Source: Deltaproteobacteria bacterium (GTDB lineage: Bacteria > UBA10199 > DSSB01 > JACPFA01). From it: DNA of 34,218 nucleotides. The DNA lies in NCBI GenBank assembly GCA_016183235.1, contig JACPFA010000030.1, forward strand, positions 1 to 34,218. Reading direction: 5' to 3'. A program made the translations under genes and the position numbers. Positions within the stretch are counted from its first letter, which is position 1. Each line of letters starts with the position of its first letter. The notes under the pieces were generated by a model that did not search any database, was not told the DNA's origin, and saw only the letters and a list, made by a program, of their open reading frames with translations. This document shows, one piece after another, positions 31,012 to 34,218 of this stretch.

Positions 31012-32391
31012 ATGCCAGCTTCTTTATTACCACTGTTAGAAAAATATAACGTCCCTGGGCCGCGTTATACCAGCTATCCTACGGTGCCGGCCTGGTCAGA
31101 ACAAATAGGCGTTGAATTATTTGAACAAAGCCTACAATCGCTACGAGCTGGCGAAAAGCTCTCTCTTTATTTTCACCTGCCTTTTTGTGAACGGCTCTGC
31201 CATTTTTGTGGTTGTATGCAAATGATCACCAAAGATCATGCTCGTTCTCGAGAATATTTAGAAATTTTAAAAAAAGAAATCCAAAAATCAGTTCAATTTA
31301 TTCCAACCACCGCTCGAGAATTAAGCCAGTTACACTTTGGTGGGGGGACGCCCAATTTTTTTCAACCCGAAGAATTAGCTGAAATTGTTGGTGAGGTAAA
31401 AAAACATTTTGCATTTTCCCCTGACGCTGAACTTGCTATCGAGATGCACCCGCGCACGAGCACCCATGCCTTTTGTGATAAATTGCGCGAGTTAAACTTT
31501 AATCGCATTTCTTTAGGAGTGCAGGATTTTGACCCGGTGGTGCAAAAATTAATTCATCGCGATCAAACCTATGAAATGACGGTTGCGATGCTCGATTATC
31601 TAAAAAATTTAGGGTTTAATTCTTTTAATTTTGATCTTATCTATGGCTTGCCAGGGCAGACTTTATCAGGCTGGACCAAGACTTTAAACTTAGTTTTGGG
31701 TCTGAAGCCCGACCGCTTAGCAGTTTACAGTTATGCCCATGTGCCATGGGTGCGGCCCGTACAACGGTCTTTTAAAGATTCCGATCTTCCATCCCCTGAA
31801 CTAAAATTAGAATTATTTGCCAAGGCCTATGAAACCTTTACCCAAGGTGGTTATGAACTAATTGGCATGGATCACTTTGCTAAAGCCTCCGACGAATTAG
31901 CGAAGGCCAAGCGCAACGGCAGCCTGCATCGCAATTTTATGGGCTATTCTACTCGGGCCGATGCCCATCAGATTGGGTTTGGGGTCAGTTCGATTTCTTA
32001 TGTGGGGGGCAATTATTTTCAAAATGCCAAAGATTTGAAAAAATATTACCAACAAATTCAAGCCAGGGGTTTGGCTACTTTTCGCGGTTTTATCTTAAAG
32101 CCTGATGACACCTTACGCCGAGATCTCATTACCCAAATCATGTGTCATGGCGGGGTGAACTTGCTTAAGTTTGGTAAAAAATGGCAAATTCAATTTGAAG
32201 ATTATTTTGCCTCAGAACTCTTGAATTTAAAGGCCTTTGTGCAAGAGGGTTTGTTAGAAATAAATGATCGACAAATGAAAATAAAAGATTTAGGCCACCT
32301 TTTCTTAAGAAATATGGCGATGGTGTTTGATCAATATTTAGCAGGAATCAAAAAAGACGCGAAGACCCCGGTGTTTTCGAAGACGGTGTGA
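31012..32391 (+). CDS. hemN: Oxygen-independent coproporphyrinogen III oxidase
   Basis: This radical-SAM enzyme turns coproporphyrinogen III into protoporphyrinogen IX without oxygen. The [4Fe-4S] motif is C59-x3-C63-x2-C66, followed by G67-C68 (LPFCERLCHFCGC), which is the true HemN pattern rather than HemW. RYTSYPTVPAW at 18-28 is the N-terminal HemN signature; HFGGGTPNF, EMHPRT, RISLGVQDFDP and FDLIYGLPGQT follow. Length 459 fits. It gives the cell haem synthesis under low oxygen. No good ribosome site. The next haem genes hemJ-hemH follow after a palindromic repeat. Confidence 0.96.
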   Translation: MPASLLPLLEKYNVPGPRYTSYPTVPAWSEQIGVELFEQSLQSLRAGEKLSLYFHLPFCERLCHFCGCMQMITKDHARSREYLEILKKEIQKSVQFIPTTARELSQLHFGGGTPNFFQPEELAEIVGEVKKHFAFSPDAELAIEMHPRTSTHAFCDKLRELNFNRISLGVQDFDPVVQKLIHRDQTYEMTVAMLDYLKNLGFNSFNFDLIYGLPGQTLSGWTKTLNLVLGLKPDRLAVYSYAHVPWVRPVQRSFKDSDLPSPELKLELFAKAYETFTQGGYELIGMDHFAKASDELAKAKRNGSLHRNFMGYSTRADAHQIGFGVSSISYVGGNYFQNAKDLKKYYQQIQARGLATFRGFILKPDDTLRRDLITQIMCHGGVNLLKFGKKWQIQFEDYFASELLNLKAFVQEGLLEINDRQMKIKDLGHLFLRNMAMVFDQYLAGIKKDAKTPVFSKTV

Positions 32392-32423
32392 ACGGTGTCG
32401 TTGCGAGGTCAACGGGGGCTTTC

Positions 32424-32560
32424 TGTCATTGCGAGGCAAGCCAGCTCCTTCGGCAAGCCTCAGGATAAACTCCGCAATCTCCTCGGTTAGGCAGAAGAGA
32501 TTGCTTCACCCTGCTGGGTTCGCAATGACAGAGAGCCGTGGCTGGGTTCGCAATGACAGA
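32424..32560. repeat. Palindromic repeat between hemN and hemJ, GTCATTGCGAG family
   Basis: It begins TGTCATTGCGAGGC and ends with two tandem copies of CGCAATGACAGA, the inverse of the start. The second copy stops 5 bases before the hemJ start codon, so hemJ has no normal ribosome site. Confidence 0.85.
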
Positions 32561-32565
32561 TACTT

Positions 32566-32994
32566 ATGTACCTTTGGATTAAAGCTTTTCATCTCATTTT
32601 TGTAGTCGCATGGTTTGCGGGCCTCTTTTATATCTTTCGCCTTTTTGTTTACCATGTCAAATTTCAAACCGAACCTAAACTTGCGGCAGCCTACGAACTG
32701 ATGGAGCGCAAGCTGCTTTATATCATCATGCATCCAGCCATGTTGCTCACCATCGTTTTTGGGGTTTGGCTAATTTTTCTCAACCCAGCTTTACTCAAGC
32801 AAGCCTGGTTTCATTCCAAATTATCGGGTGTTTTGGTGCTGATCGCTTATCAGATTTTTGCCGGGGTCGTTCGGCGCAAATTTTCTCAAGGCAATTTTTT
32901 TCTTTCCGAACGAGCTTGTCGCATTATTAATGAAGTTCCAACCCTCCTGCTCATTGGCATTGTTATCTTTGCGGTCACGAAACCCCAGTTATGA
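32566..32994 (+). CDS. hemJ: Protoporphyrinogen IX oxidase HemJ
   Basis: The 142-residue membrane protein has four likely helices. It starts MYLWIKAFHLIFVVAWFAGLFYIFRLFVYH, with conserved H9, and includes the family segments MERKLLYIIMHPAML and WFHSKLSGVLVLIAYQ. HemJ oxidises protoporphyrinogen IX to protoporphyrin IX in the inner membrane, the step between HemN and HemH, and binds haem b. The stop overlaps the hemH start by 4 bases (ATGA), so they are translationally coupled. The ATG is fixed by the conserved start although no Shine-Dalgarno is present. Confidence 0.94.
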   Translation: MYLWIKAFHLIFVVAWFAGLFYIFRLFVYHVKFQTEPKLAAAYELMERKLLYIIMHPAMLLTIVFGVWLIFLNPALLKQAWFHSKLSGVLVLIAYQIFAGVVRRKFSQGNFFLSERACRIINEVPTLLLIGIVIFAVTKPQL

Positions 32995-34025
32995 AAGGCA
33001 TCTTGCTCCTTAATCTTGGCACCCCGGTCGCACCCACCCGCCAGGCTGTGGCCAAATTCTTGCGCGAATTTTTGATGGACCCTTTTGTTTTAGATATTAA
33101 CCCCATGGCACGATGGTTTTTAGTGCATGGGATTATCGCCCCTTTTCGCGCCAAAAAATCCGCTACTGCTTATCAAAAGATTTGGACAAAAGCAGGGTCG
33201 CCTTTAATGGTTCACACTCAAAATTTACAAAACGCTTTACAAAAGGAGTTGGGCCCCGAATTTTTGGTAGCAATCGGGATGCGTTATGGTGAACCAAGTG
33301 TTGAGCATGCTTACCAGACATTGGTGAAAAAAGGGGTGCAAGAAATTTTAGCCATCCCCCTCTATCCTCAGTTTGCTGATTCATCGACCCGAACCGTTTT
33401 GGAAGACTTATTTAAAGTGCACCGTAACTATTCCAAAAAAATTTCCCTTACTCATATTGCTGAATTTTATCATGAGGCAGGTTTTTTGAAGGCCTTTGCT
33501 AGTCTTGGGCGGGGATGGATGACAAATTTTAAGCCGGATCATATCTTGTTTAGTTTTCATAGTATCCCGGAACGTCAGTTGAAAAAACAAATTATTGCAG
33601 GGAAGGTTTGCCGCAACGATGGTCAATGCTGTGAACCTTTAGAGGTAAACAATAAAGATTGTTATCGCGCCCAATGTTTTTATACCGCCCGGGCCTTGGC
33701 CAAAGAACTACAATTGTTATCTGATCAATACTCCATTAGTTTCCAATCAAGATTAGGCAGAATTCCGTGGGCACAACCTTACACTGATAAAACCATCATA
33801 CAATTGGCGGGGGGAGGGAAGAAGCGGCTACTCGTGTTTTGTCCGTCATTTGTAACCGATTGTTTAGAAACTTTAGAAGAAATTGCTTTAAGGGGCAGGG
33901 ATTCCTTTCTTGAACATGGAGGGGAAGACTTAGCTTTAGTCCCATCCCTCAATGACCATCCCGATTGGGTTCAGGCCTTAGCGAATATAATATTGCAATC
34001 CACACAGAACCCCCTTGAATATTAG
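32991..34025 (+). CDS. hemH: Ferrochelatase
   Basis: It inserts ferrous iron into protoporphyrin IX, the last step to haem b. Signatures: KGILLLNLGTPVAPT, the catalytic His H190 in FSFHSIPER, and FCPSFVTDCLETLEEIA with the metal-site Glu. Length 344 fits. Five cysteines (207, 213, 214, 224, 229) cluster just after the catalytic His; some bacterial ferrochelatases hold a [2Fe-2S] cluster with internal Cys of this type, so one is possible here (inference). It overlaps hemJ by 4 bases and ends the haem block. Confidence 0.96.
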   Translation: MKGILLLNLGTPVAPTRQAVAKFLREFLMDPFVLDINPMARWFLVHGIIAPFRAKKSATAYQKIWTKAGSPLMVHTQNLQNALQKELGPEFLVAIGMRYGEPSVEHAYQTLVKKGVQEILAIPLYPQFADSSTRTVLEDLFKVHRNYSKKISLTHIAEFYHEAGFLKAFASLGRGWMTNFKPDHILFSFHSIPERQLKKQIIAGKVCRNDGQCCEPLEVNNKDCYRAQCFYTARALAKELQLLSDQYSISFQSRLGRIPWAQPYTDKTIIQLAGGGKKRLLVFCPSFVTDCLETLEEIALRGRDSFLEHGGEDLALVPSLNDHPDWVQALANIILQSTQNPLEY

Positions 34026-34088
34026 AGATGAGGTAGCTATGGCGATGGTTCGAGGGAGGTAATTTACGTGAGTGCCAAGTCTAAAAAT

Positions 34089-34218
34089 GTCATTGCGAGG
34101 AATGTCATCCCCGCCCCTGCCTGCGCAGGGGTAAACTCCGGCTCAGGACCCATGATAACAGAAGCAATCTTCCTCGCGAGGCCCTCCATTGATGTCATTG
34201 CGAGTCGAGCGAAGCTCG
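34089..34218. repeat. Palindromic repeats at the right edge, GTCATTGCGAG family
   Basis: TGTCATTGCGAGGAATGTCA, then CCCGCCCCTGCCTGCGCAGG and GGACCCATGATAACAGAAGC, followed by another GTCATTGCGAG at the edge. It combines both repeat cores of this genome, as at 22622-22703. It continues beyond the window. Confidence 0.8.

Overview
The window looks like a chromosomal segment of a Gram-negative bacterium. The signs are several lipoproteins, a predicted outer-membrane beta-barrel ending in Phe, succinate dehydrogenase and haem synthesis. Base composition is moderate, with AT-rich spots. The mix (DUF507 proteins, an SDH with a one-piece membrane anchor, a myxobacterial-style beta-barrel, sigma-54 promoters, many palindromic repeats of the GTCATTGCGAG and GTCATCCCTGC types) fits a deltaproteobacterial-type lineage in the old broad sense. 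That placement is an inference. No rRNA, tRNA or CRISPR array was seen.

Region 1 (1-8300) is accessory. It starts with the right end of an IS66-family element, then a Fic protein with operator-like repeats. Two divergent lipoproteins follow, one of them a metzincin-like metalloprotease. Next comes an AAA/DUF4143 ATPase bracketed by 32-bp direct repeats. A run of small exported proteins includes one with a rhamnose-binding-lectin-like cysteine pattern. After it lie the remains of a BrnT/BrnA toxin-antitoxin pair: a toxin stub and an antitoxin broken at a run of eight C.

Region 2 (8300-15500) carries redox and respiration genes: an FMN reductase, a glutathione S-transferase, a double-CDGSH iron-sulfur protein coupled to a lone receiver domain, and the operon sdhC-sdhA-sdhB. 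The SDH operon converges on a large outer-membrane barrel gene.

Region 3 (15500-22750) is housekeeping: groES-groEL with its promoter and terminator, two DUF507 genes, DAHP synthase, release factor 1, ribosomal protein L31 and a YD-repeat-like lipoprotein. It is full of palindromic elements. Two of them are 96% identical copies of a ~142-bp MITE-like element in opposite orientation, 5.3 kb apart.

Region 4 (22750-29600) holds a large predicted cytoplasmic protein with a transglutaminase-like Cys-His-Asp domain followed by a TPR-like helical region. It sits behind a near-perfect sigma-54 promoter. On the other strand are amtB-PII, also behind a sigma-54 promoter, then radA and a small coupled gene. 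Two sigma-54 promoters within 7 kb, one of them on ammonium-uptake genes, suggest nitrogen control nearby, but regulation of the TPR gene is unknown.

Region 5 (29580-34218) has a YacP-type NYN protein, metF, and a haem block hemN-hemJ-hemH. hemJ and hemH overlap by 4 bp, and a palindromic repeat separates hemN from hemJ. The most notable items are the sigma-54 transglutaminase/TPR gene, the decayed BrnTA pair, the MITE pair around groEL-prfA, and the small operators next to fic and the DUF4143 ATPase.
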